Shown here piece after piece: positions 47,498 through 58,700 of a DNA stretch of 64,000 bases. Every line of letters begins with the position of its first letter. Position 1 is the first letter of the stretch. The stretch lies in contig OX344762.1 in NCBI GenBank assembly GCA_947034895.1, forward strand, positions 8,251,501 to 8,315,500, given 5' to 3'. Under the pieces are notes generated by a model. The model was not told the origin of the DNA. It ran no database searches and saw only the letters and a list, made by a program, of their open reading frames with translations. This DNA is from Rhytidiadelphus loreus (Eukaryota; Streptophyta; Bryopsida; Hypnales; Hylocomiaceae). The translations under genes and the position numbers were made by a program.

Positions 47498-50239
47498 ATG
47501 AGTCTTGGACTAGCTTCTAGAATACTTGGAAGTAGTTCATGTGATTTTCAGAATGGACGCTTCGTTCAATGGAAAGACTGCATGATGAGAAACAATGGCC
47601 GCAACTATTCCAAAGTTCCTCCCAGAGGAGTAGTTGAAATGCCATGGCTAAACTTACAAATTTCGGAGGGAGCTTTTCAATCTGTGAATTTCTGCAAAGG
47701 TGTGGACGAGCTAGGGGCGTATGAACAGAGTAAAGTAATGATTTACAATGGAACATCTCTGAGAGCATCTACCTTGCGGTTGAGACCACGGAGGCCTCAT
47801 TGTTATGCATATGCTGGATTTGATGTCATTACAGGATGGCGCTTATTAGGACAATTACCTGTAGAGTCCACCAGTTCTGTCCGTAACCAGGACTCTTGCT
47901 TTCCGGTCATCACAGAGTGCAGAGATGCAGCTGATTGTTACATTAACCAACCAGAGTCTTCATACTTGGCGGTGCGCTGCAACGTGGACTCGAGTGATAA
48001 AGGAAAGGTTTGTCAAATTCTGATGAAATTTGCTCTATAGATCAATTGTGTTTAGCCATGGCTTTATTTCTTAGGTTGGAGAAAAAGATAATTTTAGTAT
48101 TCAAGAACATCTGTCAAATATCTGTATGAATGAGATAATACAAGAAGTTAAGAATAGTTTTATGCTACTCTATTTTATACAATTCATGAGAAATTGAAGT
48201 GATCGTTAATCCAGATGGGTGAATTTGATTGAGAACCTGAGGATAGTAGCTTTAGTTATGGAGGGTATCCTTGTTGCAGTTCCAACAGTAACCTATTGGG
48301 AGAATGAGTGGCGTACCATCTTTCTGCATAACAGGAGGAAATTATGTGGACGAAGGAGAGTGTGACAACTGCAAGTGGTGCCTTGTCTGAGTGGCGGTCA
48401 TCTCGCACACGAAGTGGCCAAGATATTGTCGACTGGGGACGATACCATCTCCAGGTAATTTAATTTGATTTAGTTTTGGCCTTGTTCATGACGATTATCT
48501 GCGTACTCTCTACATAATGAATTGTTGCATAAATGCGTAAGGATTTGTCTGCAGGTATTACATTCGAACCTCTTCTCGGAGCACACCAGCCGTTCCGCAC
48601 CTTAAGCTAGTTTATGATATCATGTTGCTTCTTTCCTTCCTATGCTTATCTGATTTGTAAGAAACAGGTTATGTTTGTGGACAGATCACACAGAGCGCGG
48701 TCCCGTTTGGCAGAAGGACTATTTGAACGTATTGCTGCTTGGAATGGATATGGCCTTATCCTCTATGGTGTATGGGCCTTTCTCAACACCGAGTATTTGA
48801 ATTTTGGAAACTCTTAGTTACCTGCATCGTTTTTAGTCTCAAACCCTGCTCTGTCTACATTAAGCTAGTACACCTATTCATGAATTCGGGTCATTGTCTC
48901 TGTGTGTCTATTAAAGCCATAGGAGTTATAAAGCTGTATTTCTATTTTGCAGCATTCTTGCGGAATTAGTGCAAACGAGGGTGAACTCCCATCTATGAAC
49001 TATCAGGGTGAAGCACAGAGACTTGGTGTCGCTCGTCATGTATTTAAAGCTCCAGCAACCACTCTTGATCGTAGGTCTGGTTTCCTTCTTCAAACTCATG
49101 AGGTCGAAATTAAAGACATTTCTATGTTGCCTCCTTCATTTAGTTTATGCTTCCAATCAGCATCACTAAAGTAGACTTTTGGAATTTGATAAATACATCA
49201 TATTCATTCCGAATCTGGGATCATACAGGAAGGCATAACTCGTTGCTTGTGTATGGCAAATACTGAAGATTTATACATTACAGCAACGTATAAGTATGCT
49301 GAACATTCCTTTCAGTATTGAAAGACCGTCTAGATTGCCTATTATGACCAATGATCGTGTAGAAATATATTGTTTGGTAAAAGAACCTGTGAATTAATTG
49401 AAGACTTAACGGTCGACAGAAATACATCTGGTTCTTTGCAGTGATCTGGACAGTTATGACCTGATAGTAGCAATGGACATTGAGGTTAGGGATGATGTTT
49501 TGCGTATGGCAGGCTCTCAGCCGTCAAATGGCAATGACTACGCCAACAAGGTTATCCTCTGACAAGACTTGTAGATGAATTGAACCTTATGAAACGTATT
49601 GTTCTCGAATTTACTCTACATAGTGATTTTCTTAGCGCATTTGGATGCTTTATTTTTTTTTGTCACTAGATTTTAATGTTCAAAATGCAGAAGTGTTGAA
49701 CTTGACTTTTCATTGAACTTGATCATTTCGCTTGTTGTCAGTAGTTCTATGTTGGTTAAATATGAGGTTTTTGTACAGGTTCGATTAATCAGCGAATTTG
49801 TGTCCTACGGTACCACATCCTTGTTGGAAGACACTTTGCTAGAAATTGTCCAGCCGGATCTTCCTCAGGCTCAGTCAGCACTTGAGGTGAGCTTGCAACT
49901 TCATGATTATGATTGGGACCACATTTCTGAGCATTCTTGATCATAGATGTCTCAAAGCGTTTTTTATTTTTATTTTTAATTTTTTTTTGAAACACATGGA
50001 CAATGCGTTTTTTATTTTTTGAAAAGTAGTACCTGGTGGTCATCTTGAGTTCCATCAAGCAAACAAAGCTTTAGATTGTTGTGTTGTGGTTGGTTCATCA
50101 GGTTCAAGCAACGTATATTTCACAATACTCAAAATGGCGTATGATGGTGGCTACTATTACAATTTGTTGTTCAGGTTTAATCCAGTTTCTAATGGATGCA
50201 TACCCAGATGACCTTCCTGACTATGATCCTGTTGATTAG
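47498..50239 (+). CDS. LMW protein tyrosine phosphatase-like protein, catalytic Cys lost
   Basis: Seven exons, join(47498..48007, 48335..48454, 48668..48769, 48953..49074, 49442..49550, 49779..49886, 50102..50239), encode 402 aa. Residues 1-200 are an unrecognised, partly basic extension that may contain an organelle transit peptide. The LMW-PTP-like domain begins at 211: VMFVDRSHRARSRLAEGLFE corresponds to the family P-loop region (V-C-x5-R-S...AEG-F). Further support is HSCGISANEGELP (family S-A-G...G), then YDLIVAMDIEVRDDVLRMA (family D-L-I-L-A-M-D). Position 215 is Asp where the nucleophilic Cys is expected; the Arg (221) and Ser (222) remain. A C-terminal DP-Y general-acid motif is not evident, and the end is a hydrophobic segment followed by an acidic tail (DAYPDDLPDYDPVD). 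A non-catalytic or altered role is likely. Confidence 0.75.
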
Positions 50240-50852
50240 TAGGTAGGCGCATGAGAAACATCGTTTTGTATCGTTGGTTCTTGCTTCTAGAGGTAGAGAT
50301 AGAAAAAGGTTGTTTAACAAACGAGTTTGTTCTTGTGAGAGTCTTGGCAATAGTGGAAGGACTTTAAGAAATGGACTTTGAGAGTACAATCACATCAAAA
50401 GGGAGCGATAAAGTAACCCCAGCATGAAGGACGGGTCAAAATTACCCCACTGTTCCTTCTTCCAATTTCAGCCCTCCATCATGGTTATAAACAAAATTAT
50501 CAGCAAGCACTAATCAATATCTAAATTTAATTGTTTATGTGTTTACTAAACGAAAAAGGAGACTTGGTTATTGTTTTTTATAATCCTTTTTTTTTCCTCT
50601 CTTGACTCAGATGCAAATGAAATTTAATTTCACCACGAATCCTCCACTTAAGATGGTTTTTTCTCCCTGCATAAGCATATTCTACTACATAGAGAATGTT
50701 ATGATTACACCAATGATCCACTAATCAGACAATTCTTTTTCAGAATCTGCAGGCAATAAATTGTTTTCCAGTCGAACAGTGGCGAATGAAGATTGGGAAA
50801 GTCTCCTTTAGTTGGACCCACCAACCCACAACTCATAGACTGGTTGCCTATA

Positions 50853-51008
50853 AGGTAACTCAGCCTATGACAAGCCAACTTTGGAGCAACCTAATGCATG
50901 CCAATTTTTTTTTGTGAAGTACATTTCACAAGACATATGTACATCTGAAGAATTTCTGGGCTTGCATTAGGTTGGGCCAAAGTTGGCATGTCATAGGCTC
51001 AGTTACCT
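50853..51008. mobile_element. Short foldback MITE of the AGGTAA family
   Basis: The left arm AGGTAACTCAGCCTATGACA continues GCCAACTTTGG and CAACCTAATGCA; the right arm is its inverse with few mismatches, giving ~50-bp terminal repeats around a ~55-bp loop. Both ends are flanked by TA. The terminal 18 bp match the ends of the 16.0-kb element, so it belongs to the same mariner-like group. Confidence 0.85.
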
Positions 51009-51097
51009 TAGATAATGGTGGTGGTTTAGCCCACATTCTTAGGGCGAATCCACCACTTGATTCTAGAGGGAAAAAAAAAAGATAACAGAATCAGAGT

Positions 51098-51310
51098 ATG
51101 AGACTATATATCATTAGTAGTTTAGCGAAAGTACTTGGAATCATAATACCCCTTTTACTGGGAATAGCCTTCTTCTTGGCTCCAGCTGAACGACTTCAAT
51201 GCAATGTAGAAAAGGGTCGTAACGTAGTGGGATTGATTGCCGTGAGCAGGAGGAATCCTGCTCCTTTTCGATCACTTTTTTCCGAGTGTAGTCAAACTGT
51301 GAAACCGTGA
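51098..51310 (+). pseudogene. nad1: Mitochondrial nad1-like fragment (NUMT)
   Basis: The frame begins MRLYIISSLAKVLGIIIPLL and continues LGIAFFLAPAERLQ, then KGRNVVG, which closely follows the N-terminus of NADH dehydrogenase subunit 1, including the I-I-P-L-L-L-G-x-A-F and A-E-R motifs. Similarity fades after about residue 48 (near 51235) and the frame stops at 51310; the Met/Gln/Arg stretch after AER is altered. The MRLY-type start resembles bryophyte mitochondrial nad1 as I remember it. It is most simply a short mitochondrial insertion in nuclear DNA that is no longer functional. Confidence 0.7.
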
Positions 51311-51479
51311 CCAAAGAAAATTTGGACTAAGTTCCTGAACCTAGTCACTGTTGTATCAGCCTTTAGTGAATGAATGATGAGAGGAGTTCTGACTTTTGCA
51401 GCATGACAGTTTTGACTTACATATAATAATAACTTTCAGCAGTTGTAACGTTACAGATAGACAAATACTGTTCACGAGG

Positions 51480-52600
51480 AATTTTGGTCCATGTGTCAGG
51501 GAAGCCGGAGGGGGGAGACAACTAGAGGAAGACAACTAAGTTACTGTACTGCAGCTACTTACAACGTCGTTGTCATCGTGCAATGGATATCATTGTGACC
51601 CCGTGCGAGATCACTGACCATCCAGTGAGTTTTCTGTTGATGAACAAGAAAAAGAGTCGCATGGCAGTCACTCCAAAGGAACTGAAAGATGGTGGGGACG
51701 GGGCGACGGGCACGGCAGCGTGGGGTGGGCCAAGGTCCCAGAAACAAGTCTGAGTGGTATGACCAAAAATGTGCGCCAAAAAGTGAATCCCGTTAATACC
51801 CAGGTAGGCACGAAAGAGCGTATTTTCTGGCGCATCTGGGGCAAGAGCTTGGAGACCACCGGAGCACGGCTCAATGAGCCCTTCATGTTTCGGGACTGGG
51901 CGTGGCGACCTGCTAGGGCTTCTCGATTCCCCTCCCGTGATCTCGTGAATTACGTCGCCATATCCAAAAATAGTGTTTATCAGCCAAACATAGCTCCAAA
52001 TTAAGCCCGCCGCATGCAGGTTTACCTGAATGCATTGCAACCGAGTCTCCTTCGAACTCCATCTCCAAAAGCTCCGGCGCGGAGGTTCCCTGACAGGCTC
52101 GGTGTGCGCGAGTAGCCATAGCGGCGGAAGTTGGTACGCTATGAGAACTAATATTCCACAGCATGTATGCTGCCTCAAGCGATTGCAATTTTCTCCCTTG
52201 CTCTCAATTTATCAAGGAGACTTTCGATTTTCGCCTTGTAGCACGTGAAGAACATCCCTGAGCTCAACGTGTGTAGCCGACCAATATCCAGGAGCTGCCA
52301 GGCAGTGGTCCCGGTACTACAGCCGTGCTGGGTTCCTTGGTGGGCTCTGCCTGACGAGCCGGGTGGTCGGGCTGCCTTGACGGGTTTTTCCTTGACGTGG
52401 GTTGTCTAGGTGCTTTTGTGGTTATCGGGCCTAAACTTTCTACAGTAGTGAGAGGGATGCGTCGATCAATCGATCGGCGGGTGTGTGCGAGTAACTCAAG
52501 TAGCATCGAGGTTCCGCAAGTGATCTCGTCTTGAGGATGAAGGATTGCATCGGTTTCTGTCATGGGAGGAATTTCGAGGGGAAGATCCAAAGCAGGTACG
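51480..52600 (-). other. GC-rich block with open minus-strand frames, unidentified
   Basis: This stretch is noticeably more GC-rich than its flanks. It carries long minus-strand frames at 51573-52178 (201 aa), 51913-52188 and 52264-52590 (108 aa, ending PGPLPGSSWILVGYTR). A GTAAAC donor-like signal follows ...DSVAMHSG near 52023 on the minus strand. I could not align any frame to a known family or build a phase-consistent gene. It may be a decayed gene, or the promoter and first exons of the GT47 transcript on the plus strand, where a short frame at about 52537 ends at a GTACGT donor near 52596. Confidence 0.3.
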
Positions 52601-54146
52601 TACCTGAGCTAGTTGACTCCAAGCCCAATTCAAAACTCATTTTTCATGTTGAGCTGTACTAATCTGTTTGATTACTAGCAGTCAGGCTTTAGCATTAGGC
52701 ACGTGCAGCAGAGTGCATTAATTCATTGCAGTTGTAAGTTACGGATTTGTCACCACAAACTACTTTCCCGGCTACTTTCTGGAGTCTTCGCTGAGAAATT
52801 GGTGTAAACTGCCTTTAGTTGCCTGGATCCTAACGAAGTGAGCGTGTAGTAATCTGCGTGATACCGAAAGGTCCTCCGAATCGCGAGTCATCCCTTTCCC
52901 GTGAGCAGTCAAGAATTGTAGAAAACGTGACTGCAGATTTTCAAGACCCTTGCAGACTTCTTTCTCGAGTTTAACTCTCCCTCTCTCTCCTCTCGTAGAT
53001 GGTGAGGGTCACTTCGAGGTTTTATCTTGCTGGCTCTTTGCTGCGTTACGACTTCTTACATAGGGTGGATTTAATCGTGCTAAGAGTTGATTTTGTGGTT
53101 TAGGGTTTACGACACTTCACTACATTTTCGTCTCTTCTCATTATCCATAGCTTCAGTCTTAGGATTCTAGGCAAACGTAAGTCTCTAGAGAACGTTACGG
53201 TTATTTTAAAGTAGAATGCACATCTGCTTAGATTTCCTCTGGGGGGAGATTGCACGGTGGTGCGTAATGCACTAATGCCTAGATGGCCGATCGACTCAAT
53301 GACGACTTCCATCTAATGGAGTCGTTGTGGATAGAGCTAGATGGTCACTCCATTAGTTAGAATCAACTCACAAATTACTCAATTCTTTTTCCATTCGCTC
53401 CTCTTAAAGGACGCATTGAAGAGGATTCGAAAGCAAGTGCCCAAAACGAACCCTAGGCTCTCTGTTTGATTGTGATTGTGTACATTTCAGGCGAGAGTCT
53501 GAACCAGACCTTTTGAGTTAGGGTCGCTATTAGGCGTACTTGCCCTAAGAGTAGCCTTGTCGTTGATGAAGGATTATCGTGAAAGATAATGAATCCACAG
53601 AACATAGATCTAATGGGAGCTGCGGACTGCTCAGGTGGCACATGACAGATCCTTGCCAGTGCTTATTGTTCAGTCCAATTTAATGTCTTTCACTTATTGA
53701 GACTCACCACGCTCTGCTCTTTTTCTAATTAATTCCTACAATATATGTCTGTTGCATTTGGCTGTTACTGCAGGCCACATGATTCGGTGACTGGGCTAGT
53801 ACGCATGCCGGGATGTATCATGCGGTTCTCGCATCAGCCTGAAGCGTGCTTTAATTAACAGGTGTAATATGCAGTGCTCGTATTGGAATATTCAGAGGTT
53901 GAGAGGCATCTCGAAAGTGATATGTGGGCATCTAGTTCTTGTCAATGGTAGCTGTAGCATAGGATTATCACTTTCGGGAAACCCAAGTCTTTGAGGCCTT
54001 TAGAAATCTAGTACGGCTACCAGAGCTAGCCTGCTGAAGAACGGTTCTAAAACTCTACAAGGAGAATCTCATTGTGCCCGATCTGGTAACAGAACCTTCA
54101 ATTTACAGAGGAGGAATTGCAAGTAAGGTCCGACACCCCTATCGCA
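52601..54146 (+). other. Probable leader/5' region of the GT47 gene
   Basis: GC-balanced noncoding sequence with CT-rich tracts (52970-53000) and an acceptor-like TTACTGCAG near 53774. This is consistent with a spliced 5' leader of the downstream glycosyltransferase; no coding frame is supported. Confidence 0.35.
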
Positions 54147-55757
54147 ATGAAAACGCTATGGCATGGAAGGAAGCAACAATACGCACACCGCCCTTTCAAG
54201 TCAGTACTCGGGCGGTGCATCCTCTTCACAACTTTCACTATTGTGACGCTCCTTCTATATGTGGCGATCGGGGCGGACCGGAGAACAATCCTGAGACCTA
54301 GCACTGCACTGATTCAATCCAGCAAGCCGGAGGAAAATTCTCCGATTCCTGGACCATCGGAAGAATTCAAGGCGCCCAGTCCAGCACCAAGTCTGGTTGT
54401 GGTGAGTGAGAGCCCGGACTCCCGGGCTTCCATTAATGCAACCTCGGAGGTTCTCGACGTTGGGGCTCCAACTGACGTTGCTCCAGAAACTAGGGCTGCA
54501 CCTGAAGTATCTCCAGACACGGGGGTTACGTCTGCAAATTCGACGATGTGCGACGGCCGTCGAATCTTCGTGTACCAAATGCCGGCGGAGTTCAACGAAG
54601 AACTTGCGCGAAACTGCCACAACTTGTCCGGTTGGCCGGACATGTGCGAGGACATCAGCAACCATGGTTTCGGAGTCCTGCCAGAGGCGAGCCCTCTCCG
54701 ACCTTCCGATACGTGGTACCGCACCGATCAGTTCTCTCTCGAGGTCACAATGCACGAGCGGCTGAAGGTCTACTCGTGCCTAACAACGAACCCCGATGAG
54801 GCTTCCCTGTTCTACATCCCCTTCTACCACACCCTGGACTTGATCCGCAACTTGTACAACAAGCACGACATTCCAGCTCGCGACCGCTTGGGGAACAAGT
54901 TCGTGTCGTGGCTCCGCTTGCAGGCACCCTGGCAGCGTCACCACGGCCACCGCCATGTGCTGGTGCTCGGACGCATCTACTGGGACTTCTGCCGCTCGGA
55001 CTCGAGAGACGGCTCTTGGGGGAGCAACCTCGTCACGCATACGGAGCTTTTCAACGTCACGAAGCTGCTGATCGAGCGAAGCCCATGGAAGTCAGACACG
55101 GTGGGCATCCCTTACCCGACCTCCTTCCACCCCTCCTCGGAAGCCGACCTCCGCGCATGGCAGGCCACAGTACGAGCCTCCCCGCGGCGCCACTTCGTCT
55201 CCGTGGCCGGCGGGAAGCGCCTGAAGAGCCTCACAGGGGGGATACGCGACGCAGTGTTCGACCAGTGTGCGAATTCCACGAAATGCAGTCAGCTCGTTTG
55301 CACGAAAGCGCTCTGCGTGGGAAAGCCCGAGACCATCATCCGCATGGGCCTGGAATCCATCTTCTGCCTGCAACCCCCCGGGGATAGCCCCACGCGGAAG
55401 GGGATCTTCGACAGCCTGCAAGCGGGTTGCATTCCAGTTCTCTTCAACCAGCAACAAGCGGTGCAACAGTACTTGTTCCATCTTCCAGGCAACGGAACGA
55501 ACTACTCCGTCGTCATCCCGGAGGACGATGTAGTCCTCCGTCACTACGACGTGATGGATCACTTGTCTCAAATTCCACAATCGGAGATTGAACGGATGAG
55601 GGAAAACATTGTGCAGCTGCTGCCCAAGCTCTTGTACCGAAATCCCACGCTCACAGGGGAGTACACTGCCAAGGACGCGTTTGATGTCGCCATGGACGGT
55701 CTCTTGCAGCGCTTCGAAGCCGAAGAGGCGGGGGGAGAGCGGCACCCGAGCTCATGA
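54147..55757 (+). CDS. GT47 exostosin-family glycosyltransferase
   Basis: Intronless frame of 536 aa from ATG 54147, the first ATG in frame. It is a type II Golgi protein: a basic N-terminus (residues 1-23), one membrane anchor at about 24-42 (CILFTTFTIVTLLLYVAIGA), and a Pro/Ser/Thr-rich stem to about 133. The exostosin domain follows: RRIFVYQMPAEFNEELARNC, DEASLFYIPFYHTLDLIRNL, RHVLVLGRIYWDFCR and VGIPYPTSFHP. The C-terminal sugar-nucleotide region contains FCLQPPGDSPTRKGIFDSLQ and AGCIPVLF (about 406-433). It looks like plant GT47 clade A (MUR3/XLT2/KATAMARI group), enzymes that add galactose or galacturonate to xyloglucan; donor and acceptor cannot be read from sequence. It is the most GC-rich region of the window. 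Confidence 0.92.
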   Translation: MKTLWHGRKQQYAHRPFKSVLGRCILFTTFTIVTLLLYVAIGADRRTILRPSTALIQSSKPEENSPIPGPSEEFKAPSPAPSLVVVSESPDSRASINATSEVLDVGAPTDVAPETRAAPEVSPDTGVTSANSTMCDGRRIFVYQMPAEFNEELARNCHNLSGWPDMCEDISNHGFGVLPEASPLRPSDTWYRTDQFSLEVTMHERLKVYSCLTTNPDEASLFYIPFYHTLDLIRNLYNKHDIPARDRLGNKFVSWLRLQAPWQRHHGHRHVLVLGRIYWDFCRSDSRDGSWGSNLVTHTELFNVTKLLIERSPWKSDTVGIPYPTSFHPSSEADLRAWQATVRASPRRHFVSVAGGKRLKSLTGGIRDAVFDQCANSTKCSQLVCTKALCVGKPETIIRMGLESIFCLQPPGDSPTRKGIFDSLQAGCIPVLFNQQQAVQQYLFHLPGNGTNYSVVIPEDDVVLRHYDVMDHLSQIPQSEIERMRENIVQLLPKLLYRNPTLTGEYTAKDAFDVAMDGLLQRFEAEEAGGERHPSS

Positions 55758-58700
55758 GAGATGGTTTGGGGAAGGTGGGCACTGCAGCACCCACCTGATG
55801 GCCAAGCTGGCCTGCCTTCCTTCAGAGGTCTGTCAACGCAGGTGTTTTCAGATACAAAATCTTGGCCCCAGATGCTTGAGGAAGGGAAAAGCTCCATCTT
55901 GGTAGAATTTTTCAATTCTCTGCAGCTTCCACCGCCCAGCAGATGAGGGAAAGAAACAAGGTCGGAGTACCTAATTTCTACATGTTGTAGGAAATGGTAT
56001 TTAGTTCAGAATGCTTATAGAAACGCATGCATCATAAAAAGTGTCGTTTTTAGGAACTCCTACCTAACGTATTATTGTCTAAATTTTGCACATTTTAACA
56101 AGTGTTCATTGATGAACATTCAAGGTTATTCCAATGTTATTCATCTATTCTTGCCTTTGAATTGATAAGTAGAGTCTTTGATATGGATCTAATAGATGTT
56201 ACAATTCGAACTATATGATGTTGCATATAGGTGATAGGTATTAAATTTTAGCTTTGGGATATGAGTGAAGGTAGAATGCCCAATTGGCATGGCTTGAAAA
56301 CCAAGTTGAAAGGTAATTTGAAAGTTTGTTTGGGGCTTGATAAACTGGTACCAAGGAATAAGGCATATAGAGAAGAAATGTTTCCTTATGTGCAGTGCAT
56401 TTCCTAAGGAAGATACATTGGTTTTTGTAAATGCAAATTCAATTGAATAATAAATTATCTAGCATTTGCTAAGTGGAAGAGCATTGGTTCTAGCCAAACT
56501 TAGAAATTTGATTTGAGAAGGTACATTGTCAAAGTATTTGATATTGTATTGTACATGTAAAGTGGAAAAATCCAAATCCAAATTCTTCTCTTAAAAAGAT
56601 TGAAAGTTATAAAGTGTCAAAGAAGGTGAGTTTAGTTGGGAAGAAATCTTTTTTGAGAAAATTTGTCATTGCTTTTGTAGTTTGGTACTTCAATGATATG
56701 CAATTAGTATTGAAAAGATTCAAAATTATTTTGTATTTTGTATTTTACTAATTTCTATCATTTTTGAGTATTAAGAACTTTCCAACAACCATGCATGTGT
56801 GGAATGGAGAAATTGTTGAAGTACTAGGGAAGAAGGTTCTATTCAATAGTGATATCAATTTGGGCCATGTGAAATTGGTGTGCAATAGTCTTTGAAAGTG
56901 CTTTCTATAGCATACGATCCTAAATGTAGAAAGAAAATAAATTTGAAAATTATACTAAAGTGGCAAGGTTTTAGAAGAAGTTTTAAGTGGTTTTAAATAA
57001 ATCCTTTATTGTCCTTCGCACCCTCACATTTTTAGATTGATGCTTTTATGACATGGTTTTAGAGTTGAAATGTTTCCAACGAACCTTTTTTTAAAGTCTA
57101 TTGTATGAAAAGTTCCTTGAAAACCTTTTTAATGATTAATAGCCAAAGAAACTTGGGGGGAGCAATTTTGTATTGAAGTGCCCTTGTGATTTTAAATAAG
57201 ACTTAAAGATATTGAACTTCATATTTAATAGATTCAATCATTGTGTTAAACTACCTCTTCACAATAATTTAGATGTTTATAACAAATGCATTATAGGGGA
57301 TTTATAAATGTAACAATTAATTTATTTTAAACTTGTTAAACTAAGTTGATTTCAAGTATTTTTATTTCCCCATTAATATTTCAACAAATTCTAAATCTAA
57401 TATTATTACTCGGGGGGCTCACTTACAATGTCTATTAGAAACCACGTGTGGACAAAACTTTGGACCCCTATATACTTTTTGATTTATAAATTAAAAATAA
57501 ATAGATAAATATGAATAGATTTTTTTACTTTGAAAGTTTATGTTTTGAATTATTGATATTTTTATTTGTTAATAATAATTAGTTACAAATTTTTGAAGTA
57601 AAAAGATACACTGTAGAACTAAAAAATAACTTTCACATCCCTATATTATATAAGAAAAAATTATCTAAAAAATGAACAAAAAATTTCTAAAAATAATTCT
57701 CTATTGAAAGTTCATTTTGAGTTGAATATTGATTCAATGGTCACATAAATGTGTTCTCTATAAGTATTTGAGTTGAAAAACATGCCATTTTGGTTCATTT
57801 TCAGCCTCATCTAGAAATCATTTCATATTTTATTTGAGTTGGAAATTTTGGCAATAGAAACCTATAGTCATTATTAAACAATGGTCAAAATTTTAGGTTG
57901 AAATTATTGATTAGAAACTACTTGTTTGCACATAGTTTGTTGTAGTAGAACTAAGTGCACCCTTGAGTATTATTATGCACTTCATAAGGTTAAAATTTTT
58001 AATATTAAATAATCATACTTTAATTTGTAATGAACTTTTCAATAGTTATAACTTTAACTAGAATGTGGTATAGCTAGTGAGCCTTGAATTCTAGCCATAA
58101 AGACAAAATTTAAATTAAATTTTAAGAAATAAATATTAAAACTTGTAGAAAATTTACAACAATGATTATTCATTCATTTGGATAGATGGGGTTTAATTTG
58201 GTTTTGAAAAGATATCCTAGACCTTTGAGACTATGTGATCAATAAACACTTCCTCAATACAATCACAAGAGAATCAAGAAAGTTCTATACACAAAAGAAG
58301 TTAATAAAATTTTAATGTATAATACAAGACATAGAGGGTGGTTATTATATAAGCCTAGGATCATGAGCACATGAGCTTAAAAGGCTATACACCTATATTA
58401 TAGATGTTTATATTATATAAACCTTCCATGATTATAGGGTACCTAAGTTAAAAGTTTTTTTTATTGCCGTATAAACCTAAAAAATGAGTAAATTATCAAA
58501 TAAGGCAAATTTTTAATTCACTTGAGCTTGTCAAGGATATTTACTAAATTACTTCCCAAAGAATACTAATATCATATGTCATCACACTATAATTTAATTA
58601 GGTGAGCATTTGTGAAATTGATTCTATTAATAGTATAGTATCATAAGCATGTAAAAGAAAATGATGAAGAAATCTTGTACTTTAGCAAATGTTTATATAA

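Noticed and set aside
55092..55745. 217-aa minus-strand frame, and other long frames within the GT47 gene
   Set aside because: Antisense shadows caused by the high GC of the exostosin coding sequence, which is clearly the real gene.
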